Shown here piece by piece: positions 33,185 to 42,974 of a stretch of 64,000 nt of DNA. The stretch spans positions 177,946,756 through 178,010,755 of the forward strand of contig CM054063.1 of NCBI GenBank assembly GCA_028641055.1. Reading direction: 5' to 3'. The stretch's first letter is position 1. Each line of letters starts with the position of its first letter. The notes under the pieces are model-generated. The model was not told the DNA's origin. It did no database searches and saw only the letters and a list, made by a program, of their open reading frames with translations. The translations under genes were made by a program, and so were the position numbers. The stretch is from Alopecurus myosuroides (Eukaryota > Streptophyta > Magnoliopsida > Poales > Poaceae).

Positions 33185-33540
33185 CTAATCATCGTGCTCG
33201 TCGTCGTCGTCGTCATCCTCCAGCAGCCCTAGGTCTTTTTCCACTATCTGTAGGGCCTTGTCATGTTTGCGCTTTTCAGCTTCGGTCATGCCGGCGGTTG
33301 AGCGGTCTTGCAATTTGTTATATTGCTTCAGTAGCTTAGACCTCAATAAAACTTGATACATTTTCGCCATTCCGAAGCCTGCACTTGATCCCTCGCTGGA
33401 CGCTTCCTTCTCCTTCTTCTTTCCCTTGCGAAACGCGGCCTTGGCCTTATCGCGGCCAGGAGGACGCGGCTCCTCCTCTGTCGCGTCGCTAGAGCTCCTC
33501 CTCGGCCTTCTCCTTCTTTTTTTTTACAGCCAGCCACGCT
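33185..33540 (-). pseudogene. Fragment of Harbinger-associated NAM C-terminal domain protein
   Basis: The minus strand reads KRRRPRRSSSDATEEEPRPP, then GRDKAKAAFRKGKKKEKEAS, then MAKMYQVLLRSKLLKQYNKL, EKRKHDKALQIVEKDLGLL and an acidic Asp/Glu/His end (stop at 33185). The pattern RPPGRDKAKA...KGKKK with a coiled, acidic tail is typical of the 'No apical meristem-associated C-terminal' domain found in grass Harbinger ORF1 proteins. Only the last third is present, so the element kept or captured this part. It is open for about 115 codons, with no start of its own except an internal ATG. Confidence 0.7.
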
Positions 33541-33546
33541 CCCCCC

Positions 33547-33599
33547 CAACGGCTAGCTGACGTGGACCAATGGGGGGGCGCCACGTCAGCTAGCCGTTG
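33547..33599. repeat. Perfect 19-bp inverted repeat in the Harbinger-type element
   Basis: CAACGGCTAGCTGACGTGG (33547-33565) and its exact complement CCACGTCAGCTAGCCGTTG (33581-33599) with a 15-nt loop. Each arm is flanked by a run of seven C. Confidence 0.85.
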
Positions 33600-33846
33600 C
33601 CCCCCCAACGGCAACCTGCTACCGCCCCTGCCTACCGCCCCTGCCCGCCAGCGCGCCGCCCGAGCCCCTCTCCCTCTCGCCCGCCACTACCGCCCCGGCC
33701 CCGCCCTACCGCCCCGCCAACGCGGGCGGTAAGCCCCGCGCTACCGCCCTGTCGACGGGCGCCCCGGCTACCGCCCGCCGCTGCCGCCCCCTCTCGCCCG
33801 CCACCGGGCGGTAGCGCCCCTACCGCCCCGCGCTACCGCCCGGGTT
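33600..33846 (+). repeat. C-rich TACCGCCC tract
   Basis: About a dozen TACCGCCC / CCGCCC motifs with almost no G runs on the plus strand. The complementary strand is G-run rich. Protein-like frames here are composition effects. Confidence 0.7.
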
Positions 33847-34343
33847 GGCACCAGCCTAATGGGCTTAGGTCCATTGGGCGGCCCAGTAGTCCGACGCGCA
33901 GAAGCCGGATTCTAGAAGAACCCGGATCACGGCCCGCGTGATCTGGCTTGGAGGAGAAGACGGATTCCTTGCTTTCCAAGTTACAAGTTAAACGTAGTCT
34001 TCTAGGTTTCTTATTCTGTAAGCCCTAATCCGGCTATTATATAAAGCCGGACGGGAGATAGATTAAAACAAGTTAGGCACAAGTTCAAGCTCTACGCAAC
34101 TCGCCGAGAAGCTCATCCTCGCCGAGAAGCTAGATCTACACCCTCACATTGTAACCCTGATAAACGGGCTTTAGTCCCAATTAGTGAGAAGTGCAGGAGT
34201 AGGTACGCCGTACTGTCGCGACGTACCGAACCTGGGTAAAATTCCGTGTTCTGTGTTACTACGCTATCCCGTTACCCCACGTCTCTACCGTAGTCTCATG
34301 GCATCCCCGTCTATGAAAACTACTACGATGTCTCGACAGTCGC

Positions 34344-34641
34344 CACTGCCTTTGAAAATTAGAATCTTCGTTTGGCAATTGCTTCGTGACCGCCTCCCGT
34401 CCGGGATGGAGGTAGTCAAGCGGTTGGGACCAGGGGATGGTATTTGCCCGATGTGTGTGGTACCTCAAACTGGCTCCCACATCCTGTTTTCTTGCCCCGC
34501 AGCTCGTTTCTTGTGGAGCATCATGGCAGAGGTTCTGGGTCCTGAGTGGCAGGCACATGACCTCGGTGTGTTCCTAGAGTGCAGGCAAATCGGACTAGGG
34601 GGAGGAGGCGCCTCTTCTGGGTCCTATTTGGCGCAATGACC
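34344..34641 (+). pseudogene. LINE ORF2 C-terminus (zinc-binding RT domain)
   Basis: Direct continuation of the frame broken at 21521: removing element B and one GTCGC joins WKSPLPLKIRIF. Contains a zinc-binding RT (zf-RVT) domain with C and H residues in GICPMCVVPQTGSHILFSC, followed by PAARFLWSIMAEVLG. It belongs to the LINE endonuclease/RT protein. A longer frame seems to start in the LTR of element B; that fusion is accidental. Confidence 0.85.
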
Positions 34642-35011
34642 TGGACACTATGGACTATTCGCAATAAGATGGTTATCGAACGTGTCTTTCTGAGACGGGT
34701 CTCTGACGCTGTGTTTAAACTTTTGGCATTCTTGTAGTAGTGGCGTCCGCTCTGTAGACAGCGCGACTTGGAGCGACTAGATCGGGTGCTTGAGGACCTG
34801 ACGAGGGCGGCCCGCCGCTTATCTTCCCCACCAGACCGCTGAGACGTGGCGCCTGTTCGAGTCGCTTGTGACTCTTGTGTGTGTGTTGTACTTGGGCTTA
34901 TTTGTGATGTTGCCCCAGCGTACCTTTTATGTCTGTACTTTCTTGTGTGTTGGAACTTTGTATGACGGTTGATTTATTTATAAAGCGGGGCGTAAAGGCT
35001 GTTTCCAGGAC
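34642..35011 (+). other. LINE 3-prime UTR
   Basis: No coding sequence. Ends with TTATTTATAAAGCGGGGCG near 34990, a tail typical of grass LINEs. A poly(A) run is not evident, so the exact end and target duplication are not fixed. Confidence 0.55.
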
Positions 35012-35165
35012 AGTTAATTTGAGACCAGGAGTAAAATAAAACGAAAGTCAGTAGTGCCCCCAAACCCGAACGCATGTTGATACTAGGTCAATTGCCACTT
35101 GCCATTCAAAAGCGGGGCCAAAGCGCCGGTCTGCCTCTGCCACTGCGCTGTAGGCGCCAAGGCCC

Positions 35166-35174
35166 TATATATAT
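35166..35174 (+). promoter_or_regulatory. TATA box of IGPS
   Basis: TATATATAT followed by a CT-rich stretch (CTCTCCTCG), 117-125 bp upstream of the ATG at 35291. Between it and the LINE tail lie only about 155 bp, with no other element seen. Confidence 0.7.
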
Positions 35175-35290
35175 CTCTCCTCGATCGGATGAATCGGCCT
35201 TCACCGGATCACGACGGCACTCACCTTGTATTGCGCCACCTCTCCCGCCTCCGGTTCGCCTCTTCCCATTTCCAATCAACTCATCCACAA

Positions 35291-37878
35291 ATGGAGTCTC
35301 TCCTCGCCGCCGCGCACCTCCACCCGGCAGCCTTTTCACGGGCGTCCCTCTCCTCCTGCCGCTCGCCGTCCGTCGTCCGTGGCGTCCGCGGTGGTGGCCG
35401 CGCCGTCCGATGCACCACCGCCAAAGTAGGCTCTTTTTCTGGATCGTTCGACTGTATCCTAGTCCATTAAATTGGACAGTGACGGAACTGCGTGCTCTGT
35501 CTCTTTCTTCCTCTTAATTTCTGCCTTCGTCTGTTGCCTCAGGACGGGATCCTTTACGCGCTGGAGCACGACGAGATGTTCAACTCCGACGAGGTGATCC
35601 AGTGGGAGAGCGGAAAGACGATCAACACCATCGCCGCCGCGCAGGGCATCCGCATCCGCCGCCGATGCCGCCCGCGGTATCCCTCCGAGGGCTCTGGCGA
35701 CGACAAGGCCGTGCCGCGCAACATCCTCGAGCAGATCGTCTGGGACAAGGAGGTGGAGGTGTCCCAGGTATACACATACATACAGATATGCATCTCAACT
35801 TCTCAAGTACTCCCTCCATATTAAAATATAACATGTTTTAACGTTTTCTAGACAACATGCAACTAGACATGTTTTAGTGTAAGATACATATGAATCTACA
35901 CACTAAAACGTGTCTAGGTACATATATGTCTAGAAACACTAAAACCTTTTGCATTTCGATACAGAGAGAGTACAAGGCATGCATTAATGTTCAGGGCGTT
36001 TCTGATTACTCTTGTCATAATTCTTGTGTAGAGGAAAACCAAGAAGCCTCTGAGGAATGTGATGGAGTCCAGCGAGCACGCGCCGCCGCCAAGGGATTTC
36101 ATTGGCGCTCTCAAGGCGGCTTACGACCGCAACGGCGCGCCAGCCCTGATCGCCGAGGTTAAGAAGGCGTCGCCAAGCAAGGGCGTGCTCAGGGAGAACT
36201 TCAATCCAGTGAGTCTCAACATTATGTATGTACAATTCTGCCATGTTCAGTGCTAGTAATTATCTGCAACTAATGTTCGAAAACTCGAAACAGGTTGAGA
36301 TCGCGCAGGCATACGAGGAGAACGGCGCCGCCTGCCTCAGCATCCTCACAGATGAGAAGCACTTTCAGGTTTGGTGCTTATCTTTTCTAAGGGGTCACCT
36401 ACCCCACATGACTAATTAAACTGGTTTTGTATATCTGATATTTGCAACTCCTTTGGTTCTTCAGGGGAGCTTTGAGAACCTAGAGACGGTTCGCAACTCC
36501 GGAGTGAAGGTGCGTAGGTAGAATGATGGAGACAAACATGGCATATCTGAAGAGTGTATTCTTCAGATAGTCCTATTGGTCCTATGAATATGTGACAAAT
36601 TAATTGAGTATGGTTGTGTGTTCAAATGCAGTGCCCTCTTTTGTGCAAGGAGTTCGTCATTGATGCCTGGCAAATCTACTACGCGCGATCAAAGGGCGCT
36701 GATGCGATTCTGTTGATTGCCGCCGTGCTACCGGATCTTGACATGAAGTACATGCTTCGTGTCTGCAAATGTCTTGGAATGACCGCTCTTATTGAGGTAT
36801 GTTTTGGGTTCCGCACTTCCGCGGTTATTCCCAGTAAATATTGTTTGTACAAGTCAAGTTTGACTACTTCTGTCAATTCAAATGATAAAGTAGCCAAGGA
36901 AGATACTTTTCCTTTTGACGACTAACTTCTTGCCAGAACGATTATATTCAGTTAAAAAAAAACTTTGTTGTGAAAAATGGATTGCTCATATTCTGGAAAA
37001 CACATATTATTAACTCCACGTTAACATGCACTCTCCTGAAGATTCAGTCTAGTTCAATATACTGTATCACTTGCGAAACCGAACTGTGATATTTAGCAGT
37101 GTGCTAACTTGATTGGTGTTTCAGGTTCATAATGAGAGAGAATTGGACCGCGTGCTGAAATTAGACGGTGTTGAGCTTATTGGAATCAACAACCGCAGTC
37201 TAGGTACTGTTGTTCGTCAGATATTGTCCATCCAGAATGTAGTTTCTGAGGCCGAAGCTGTTTTCAGTCTGTGCATACATGGTGCTGAAGATTATTGTTT
37301 CTTTGCAGAGACATTTGTAGTTGATACGTCAAACACAAGGATGCTGTTGGAGAAACGTGGTGATATCATAAGGGATAAAGGGATATTGGTATGCTCTCCT
37401 TATCAGCGATTCTTCTGTGTAATAAACTGACAACATATAAATGCTTAAAGGATCATTTACAGTGGATTTTAATGAGTTTATTCTCCTCAGGTTGTTGGCG
37501 AATCTGGCCTGATCACTCCTGCTGATGTTGCATATGCACAGAGTGCCGGCGTTTCCGCGGTAAGTTTTCAGTTTATTCCTTACTTTCCAACTATGTCTAA
37601 CAGCATGATTTCAGTACAACGTTTCTTGGTGTTTTTCCTATGATGGATCATGAAGCCAACCTTCAGAAACGTTGCGAAGCAGATGTTTTCACTGCTCATA
37701 ATTTGCCAACCACATGTTCCTTGGTCTTAAATCACTGCCTCTGTTTTCGGTGACATGTCTGTTATCATTGATGGGATACTGTGTATGTTTGCAGGTTTTG
37801 GTAGGAGAGACCCTGATCAAGGCGGCAGATCCTGGACGAGCCATCGCTGGGTTGTTCGGGAAAGAGCTCTTGCACTGA
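35291..37878 (+). CDS. IGPS: Indole-3-glycerol phosphate synthase, plastid
   Basis: Closes the indole ring: converts 1-(o-carboxyphenylamino)-1-deoxyribulose 5-phosphate to indole-3-glycerol phosphate in plastid tryptophan synthesis (EC 4.1.1.48). Ten exons, all GT-AG: 35291-35425, 35543-35767, 36032-36208, 36294-36368, 36465-36509, 36632-36796, 37125-37203, 37309-37388, 37491-37559, 37795-37878; 377 residues, a normal length for the plant enzyme. Residues 1-45 (exon 1) are Ser/Arg/Ala-rich, like a transit peptide. The rest is a TIM barrel with all catalytic residues known from archaeal IGPS: E162 and K164 (AEVKKASPS), K225 (LLCKEF), E274 (ALIEVH), N296 and R298 (GINNRSL), E331 and S332 (VGESGL). 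No stop or frame break. The ATG gives the full transit region. The only apparent single-copy host gene here. Confidence 0.97.
35810..35970. mobile_element. Stowaway MITE in intron 2 of IGPS
   Basis: 161 bp between TA dinucleotides (35808-35809 and 35971-35972). Ends CTCCCTCCATATT and ATACAGAGAGAG are imperfect Stowaway inverted repeats. Intron splice sites are untouched. Confidence 0.85.
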
Positions 37879-38060
37879 ACTGATACTTCACCATTGTATT
37901 TGTATTTGTGCTGGTTATTTATTCTTTCTGAAGCACATTTATGTTTGTGGTTACTGTACATGTACATGTAGCAAGCATAAATAAGTGCATCTGCTGCTGA
38001 ATGGAAAGCTTAGGTGCATAATGAATGGAGTACAACTGATGTAAACTATGAATAAGAGCA
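37879..38060 (+). terminator. IGPS 3-prime UTR and poly(A) region
   Basis: T-rich sequence after the TGA. Candidate far-upstream element TGTACATGTACATGTA near 37955, and CATAAATAAG near 37976 as an AATAAA-like signal. Cleavage site not determined. Confidence 0.5.
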
Positions 38061-38147
38061 CTATTATTATGCCAAATAAATTTCACATGTTCCCTTCTTT
38101 GGATGCACGTGCGGCCCGTGTTATGCCTGAGCAGAAAATCCATCCCA

Positions 38148-38196
38148 AGAAAATAGAAACTACCATTGCATGGTGGAATGGTAGTTTCTATTTTCT
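38148..38196. repeat. Perfect 20-bp inverted repeat downstream of IGPS
   Basis: AGAAAATAGAAACTACCATT (38148-38167) and its exact complement (38177-38196) enclose a 9-nt loop. A diverged copy of the left arm with flank (CATCCCAAGAAA...AGAAAATAGAAACTA) occurs near 38315-38345, without the right arm. Confidence 0.85.
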
Positions 38197-38507
38197 AATT
38201 GATGTTGACTGTTGCTATCAGGATTTGGATGGACTTGACGAGTTGAGTCATGCCCCCACAACTCTACCTACCAAACAAAAGGTGGTTCTTAGGTTCTAAC
38301 CATCTTGACAATTCATCCCAAGAAAAACAGAAAATAGAAACTAACATCGCATGGGTAGAATTTAAAAGAGAAAAGGTATATGGAATGGGGACCCGATGGG
38401 GTGATATGATAGAATGCTTTTCCAATTTTTCTCTAGCTTTTGGTAGCCAGAGATTTGCGTCGTGTAGACCTGGGCATACTCCGGCCCTGGCTGGGTTAGT
38501 TTTTGAA

Positions 38508-38824
38508 GAGTAAAACCCCGGTTTAGTACACCAACTTGACGCGAATGTGCAATTTGGTCACCAAGTTGCGAAACGTGAAATTTAGGTCACGAAGTTGCCA
38601 CATGTGAGCACTTTGGTCACTCCGTGATGTGGCAGTCTATTTTTTTGCGAATCGCCCCCTAAATTATTTTACGGGGCGATTCGCAAAAAAACCAGTTTGC
38701 CACGTCACGAAGTGACCAAAACGCTCGAGTTTGGCAACTTCGTGACCTGAAATTCACATTTCGCAACTTGGTGACCAATGCGTATATTCTCGTCAAGTTG
38801 GTGTACTAAACCGGGGTTTTACTC
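38508..38824. mobile_element. 317-bp foldback MITE
   Basis: Nearly the whole element is one inverted repeat: GAGTAAAACCCCGGTTTAGT at the left, its complement at the right, and a centre near 38667 between GCGAATCGCCCC and GGGGCGATTCGC. Flanked by TTTTTGAA on both sides (38500-38507 and 38825-38832), an 8-bp duplication. That size fits hAT; a 9-bp Mutator-type duplication is less likely because the ninth base differs. No coding capacity. Confidence 0.85.
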
Positions 38825-38832
38825 TTTTTGAA

Positions 38833-38944
38833 AGCCATGTCATCGAAATGTGAAGCCTGGATTGGCCTCAGGCCCTAGAAAGCCCTCAAAATTACTACTC
38901 CGTACTATGTATATTTTGTTTTATTAAAAAATATTTACGATGCA
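38833..38944. other. Short spacer, no gene seen
   Basis: Contains TACTCCGTAC, which resembles a truncated Stowaway end. Nothing else recognised. Confidence 0.3.
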
Positions 38945-39980
38945 TCACACTTTTTTGAATCCTCAAAACAGGCTTGCGTCCCGCTATATTAATATGGCAA
39001 CCACAACGAGACCCATGTTGTGGCAAACACCACAATCAAGCTCAAAAGAAAAGAAAAAAGAACGAAAAAGAAACTAATGCCAACAATGTCGGATCGACGA
39101 AGCGACGATGGCCTCAGCTGCTGCGCGCACCGGAGTTTTCCCACCACACTCCTCTGCCTCCGACGTGATGTGCACCAACCAGCACCTCCAAAAAGGAATG
39201 GGACGACGACGACGATGGTGCCCAGACTGATCATAAGATTTCTCCAGGTTCACGAAGGGGAATGGGGGAGGGGTACACCCGACACCCTTCAAAAAGGACG
39301 GAGACGCCCATAGGCGCAACCACGCCGGTGCCGGCAAACGCCCATATGGATTTCTCCCGACCCTAGCCAACCACAACACCGGATACACCGTCAGCACCAC
39401 CGAGCTCGCCGCCCACCAACACACGCCACCACAAACTTGAGGCCATCATCGACGTCTCACCATGGGCTGCGTTGCGAGGCCGGACGGACCGACGACAGTA
39501 CGACAGCCACGTGGGAGGGAACAACCTCCGCCGCCGTTGGAACTAGCAGACCGGAGGCAGCAGCAGGAGCATACCAGGCCAACCTGCCTGGCGGGGGGCA
39601 AATCGGACCCGTGAAGCTCCCACCGCCGCACTAGAGCAGACACGCCATCGTGACCGCCATCCCCATCGCGAGTTCCTTCTCAGCCCAACCGGAGGCGTCC
39701 AAAGAAGCCCAAACCGGCCCGCCTTCACCCAGATCGGGCCCAAGGGCCCAGATCTAGGCCTGTAGGGCATCACCGGCCGATCTCCTTGCCAGAACGCCAC
39801 CACCACCAACGAGTGGCTCCTTTGTTGCGCTGCCACCTAGACCGGAGCTGGACCGCCATCGACCGAGGTGCACTGCCGCCAGGACTGCCTCCCGAGCCAG
39901 GCTCCTGCGCCGAGGAAAAGAGGGTCCGTCGCCTCCAGCCCCGCAACCACACCGCTGGGGACACTCCCGGCGGCCCACTA
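38945..39980 (-). other. GC-rich block with a LINE-like tail on the minus strand
   Basis: No gene recognised. On the minus strand it ends TTAATATAGCGGGACGCAAG near 38975, similar to the tail of the LINE at 34990. It could be a 5-prime-truncated LINE or a related short retroelement. Several open frames on both strands are composition effects. Confidence 0.35.
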
Positions 39981-40728
39981 TTAAAAATCAAGTACACTAT
40001 TTTATCGATACCACTATACATCTATCCCAAGTGAAAGGACAAACGATGTCGCCTAGAGGGGGTGAATAGGAGATTAAAATATTTTCAGTTAAGGCTTGCT
40101 AAATGCGGAATTAAACTAGGTGTTTAAAATAACAAGCACACAACCTAAATAAACTAGGCTCAACTAAGTGCACCATGGCTTGGACTTGGCGCTGGAAAAT
40201 TCCTGAGGCCGGAGACTCCATCCTGTCCGGAGACTCCGCCAAGTCTCCACAGGGAATCAAGTGCAAGATACGACTTGGCCTTCTTTGAATGAAATCCTGA
40301 GTCTGGACACTTCGGCCTAGGAACAGCGGAGACTCCGGTCTATTTCCAACAACCACTCAGCAAATCCTGAGACCCCATAACTTTTGCAAACAAAGTCCAA
40401 TTGAGGTGAAACCAAATTTATTGGAAAGATAACAACAAGTAATATCGGTAAAAATCTTGATACCTCAAAGTATCGAGAAATTACCACATATGGGAAGGTG
40501 TGGAAACTTTCTCAAAGAGGAATCGTTAAAATTTTCACCACCAAAAACGCAACAAGTTTTTATTACGAAGTCCGTTTTCCTTAAACCTTCGCTTGTCATG
40601 AAGATCACGACAAGCACAAAAACCCCCATAGAAATAAAATACAAATAAGAACCAAGAAATATGATATGCCAAGTATGCAAAGGTTTTATCTCTCCACAAA
40701 GATGCGATCAAGTTACTCACTTGAGGGC

Positions 40729-42056
40729 TGATACGTCCCAAACGTATCTATAATTTCTGATATTCCATGTTGTTTTCTTCCATATTCTAATTGCCCTTTT
40801 GCCTCTCTAAGCTCCTCCTCGGATTAACCCTAAAGATCATAGCCTCCATCCACGAAAAGTGTCATAGCCACCGTCATCGTCAACCCTAGTTCAGGAGGGT
40901 TTCAAAGCTCTCCCCGACACCCTGCCGGGAAGGAAAATCATCACCGGAGGGCTCTACATCACCATGCCTGCCTCCAGAGTGATGCGTGAGTAGCTCATCC
41001 TTGGACTACGCGTCCATAGCTGTATCTAGATGGTTGTCTTCTCCTATTTATGCCTCATGTTTAGATCTTGTGAGCTGCCTAACATGATCAAGATCATCTG
41101 TTTGTAATGCTACATGTTGTGTTTGCTGGGATCCGATGAATATTGAATGCTATGCCAAGTGATTATCAATCTATCATGTTTATATTATTTATGATCTTGC
41201 ATGCTCTTTGTTACTAGTAGATGCTCAAGCCAAGTAGATGCTTGTAACTCCAAGAGAGAGTATTTATGCTCGATAGTGGGTTCATGCCTCCCTTTCATCC
41301 ATGCTCGAGCGACCGAAACGTAAAGGATGGGAGTGTGTTGTTTCCATTAGGGAGAAAACAATAATGTTTTCATTGTTTACATTACACACTTTACTTAAGG
41401 CAATAATCTTATGCTTGCAACTTAATACTCGAGGTTTGATTGGATGACGCTCTGAGGGTGGATTATTAGTCATAGATGCAGTTGGATAACGGGCTATGAA
41501 TTATGTTGTAATGCCCGCATGAATCACATAGTAATCATCATGTCATGCATATGCACTACAGTGCAGCCGTTATATCTGTCAATTGCCCAGCTGTAATTTG
41601 TTTACCTGGCATGTTATCTATCTTTTATGGAGAGACACCACTAGTGAACTATGGACCCCGGTCCATTCTTTTACACTGATAATATAACCCATGCAAACAC
41701 TTTTTTCTTTACCGCAATCATCGTTTTCCTGTCATCATTGTTCTCTTTTCATCTACTGCAAACAAGTATTGTTTTCCACACTATACATCTAATCCTTTGT
41801 GTTAGCAAAACCAGTGAGATTGACAATCTCACTGTTTTGTTGGGGCAAAGTATCTTGATTGGGTTGTCCAGATTCCACGTTGTTGCTGAGCCTGGTAGTG
41901 CACCTTTCCAACATCAGTTGTCATCAACCTTCAGAAGTGATTTCTTTCTCCTACTAGTCGATTAAACCTTGGTTTCTTTCTGAGGGAAAACTTTATGATG
42001 TGCGCTTCATACCTTCCTCTTGGGGTCTCCCAACGAACGTACATCTACGCGCATCA
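40729..42056 (+). repeat. Element C 5-prime LTR
   Basis: 1328 bp. Compared with the 3-prime LTR it lacks about 240 bp soon after CCATGTTGTTTT (near 40774-40800). Confidence 0.9.
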
Positions 42057-42305
42057 AGCACTTTTTCTGGCGTCGTTGCCGGGGAGAAAGAGGATTTATG
42101 CAAGGGGAGTCTCTCACCTCCAATCTCTTTACTTTGTTATTTTTTCTTAGTTTATTTTATTTTTTCTTGTTTGTTTCTTTATATGAAAAACACACACAAA
42201 AATTAGTTCTTATTCTAGTTGTTATTTTTATTCTCGTTTTAATCTTGCTAAAATGAGTATTCCTGAAGTTGAGGTTCGTTCTTTTAAGCAACAAGGGGAG
42301 AAAGT

Positions 42306-42974
42306 TTGAAAGATGCTTGGTATATAATAAGTGATGCCCATCATAGATGTACTAAAAAATATTCTACCTTGATCATTCTTAGGAATTTTTATGTTCGTAT
42401 TACTAGCTGGTATAGGTATGTTGTAGACACTCTTACAGGTGGTAATTTTCTGGGAACTCCTGCTTTGGAAGCCTGTAATTTAATTGAAAGTTTAGTAGGA
42501 ACACCACCTACTAAGGTTGTTAAAAGTGAGATCACTTTAGATGATGTTATAAAAAAGCTGAACTCTATGGAGAAATTTTTTCTAAATTTCCTTGATAATT
42601 CTAGCAAAGTTAATGAATCAATAGTAAGTATCAATAAAAGAATCACTGTTTTAGAAGCTAGCAATACCCATGATAATCAAAACACCAGGATTGGTAAACT
42701 AGAGGAGGCTATGGAAACTTTAACTTCAATTTTTTCTTCTCTTAAGTTTAAGAGGGAGAAAGCTTTTATGGGAAAAGAGCAAAAATTCATGTATGTCCCC
42801 AAGATGTATAAACCAAAAACCCCTAACGTGCTTAAAATTGATAAAACTTTTAGTGAAACTAAGAGTGATTTACATGTTGAATCATCTTCAGGGGTACCTA
42901 AAGTACCAATTGCTACAAACTGTGTTTTAGAGGAAATTGTTGATTTTGATGCTTCTTCACTTGAAAATACTTGA
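42306..42974 (+). pseudogene. Gag-like remnant in element C
   Basis: 222 codons. The segment GGNFLGTPALEACNLIESLV resembles the end of Athila-type plant Gag. It is followed by a coiled segment (VNESIVSINKRITVLEAS) and a Lys/Ser-rich tail. No protease, RT or integrase follows. It might be a retained RNA-binding protein or decaying leftover. The rest of the interior (42975-45567) is AT-rich, non-coding, with several AAGCTTGGGGAT motifs. Confidence 0.5.

Larger units (their letters stand above)
32881..33856. mobile_element. PIF/Harbinger-type non-autonomous element (976 bp)
   Basis: Flanked by TAA (32878-32880 and 33857-33859); the other LTR has a single TAA there, so the empty site is in the window. 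Perfect 12-bp terminal inverted repeats GGCTGGTGCCAA / TTGGCACCAGCC. A 3-bp TAA/TTA duplication is diagnostic of PIF/Harbinger. The interior has an AT-rich part, a minus-strand gene fragment, a perfect 19-bp inverted repeat and a C-rich TACCGCCC tract. It carries no transposase. Confidence 0.9.
21522..34338 (+). mobile_element. Element B: Ty3/gypsy (Tat-type) LTR retrotransposon
   Basis: Perfect GTCGC duplications (21517-21521 and 34339-34343). LTRs of 555 bp (the right one after removing a 976-bp insertion plus 3-bp duplication) start TGTCGGATAT and end TCGACA. Sense is plus: primer binding site 22078-22096, gag-PR, RT, RNase H-INT, then an antisense five-exon gene and a polypurine tract at 32793-32804. 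By eye about 6 of 555 LTR positions differ, fewer than in element A. Pol is nearly intact. It sits in the coding sequence of a LINE. Confidence 0.95.
32805..34338 (+). repeat. Element B 3-prime LTR, interrupted
   Basis: LTR parts 32805-32880 and 33860-34338, total 555 bp after removing the inserted 976 bp and one TAA. About 6 mismatches to the 5-prime LTR by eye. Confidence 0.95.

Noticed and set aside
33597..33941. 114-codon Pro/Arg-rich plus-strand frame
   Set aside because: Translation of the C-rich TACCGCCC tract; no start context or conservation argument.
2043..34338. Endogenous pararetrovirus origin
   Set aside because: LTRs, target duplications, integrase and Ty3/gypsy gene order identify ordinary LTR retrotransposons; no movement protein or viral coat region was seen.
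34184..34639. 151-codon frame starting in the LTR and running into the LINE zinc-binding domain
   Set aside because: Accidental fusion across the insertion border of element B; the real context is the LINE ORF2.
35099..35517. Longer frames starting upstream of the IGPS ATG
   Set aside because: They begin before or at the TATA box or lie in other frames; the 35291 ATG gives the transit peptide and the correct phase into exon 2.
39000..39980. Possible host gene in the GC-rich block
   Set aside because: Open frames on both strands, no domain, no splice-consistent model, and a LINE-like tail at one end.
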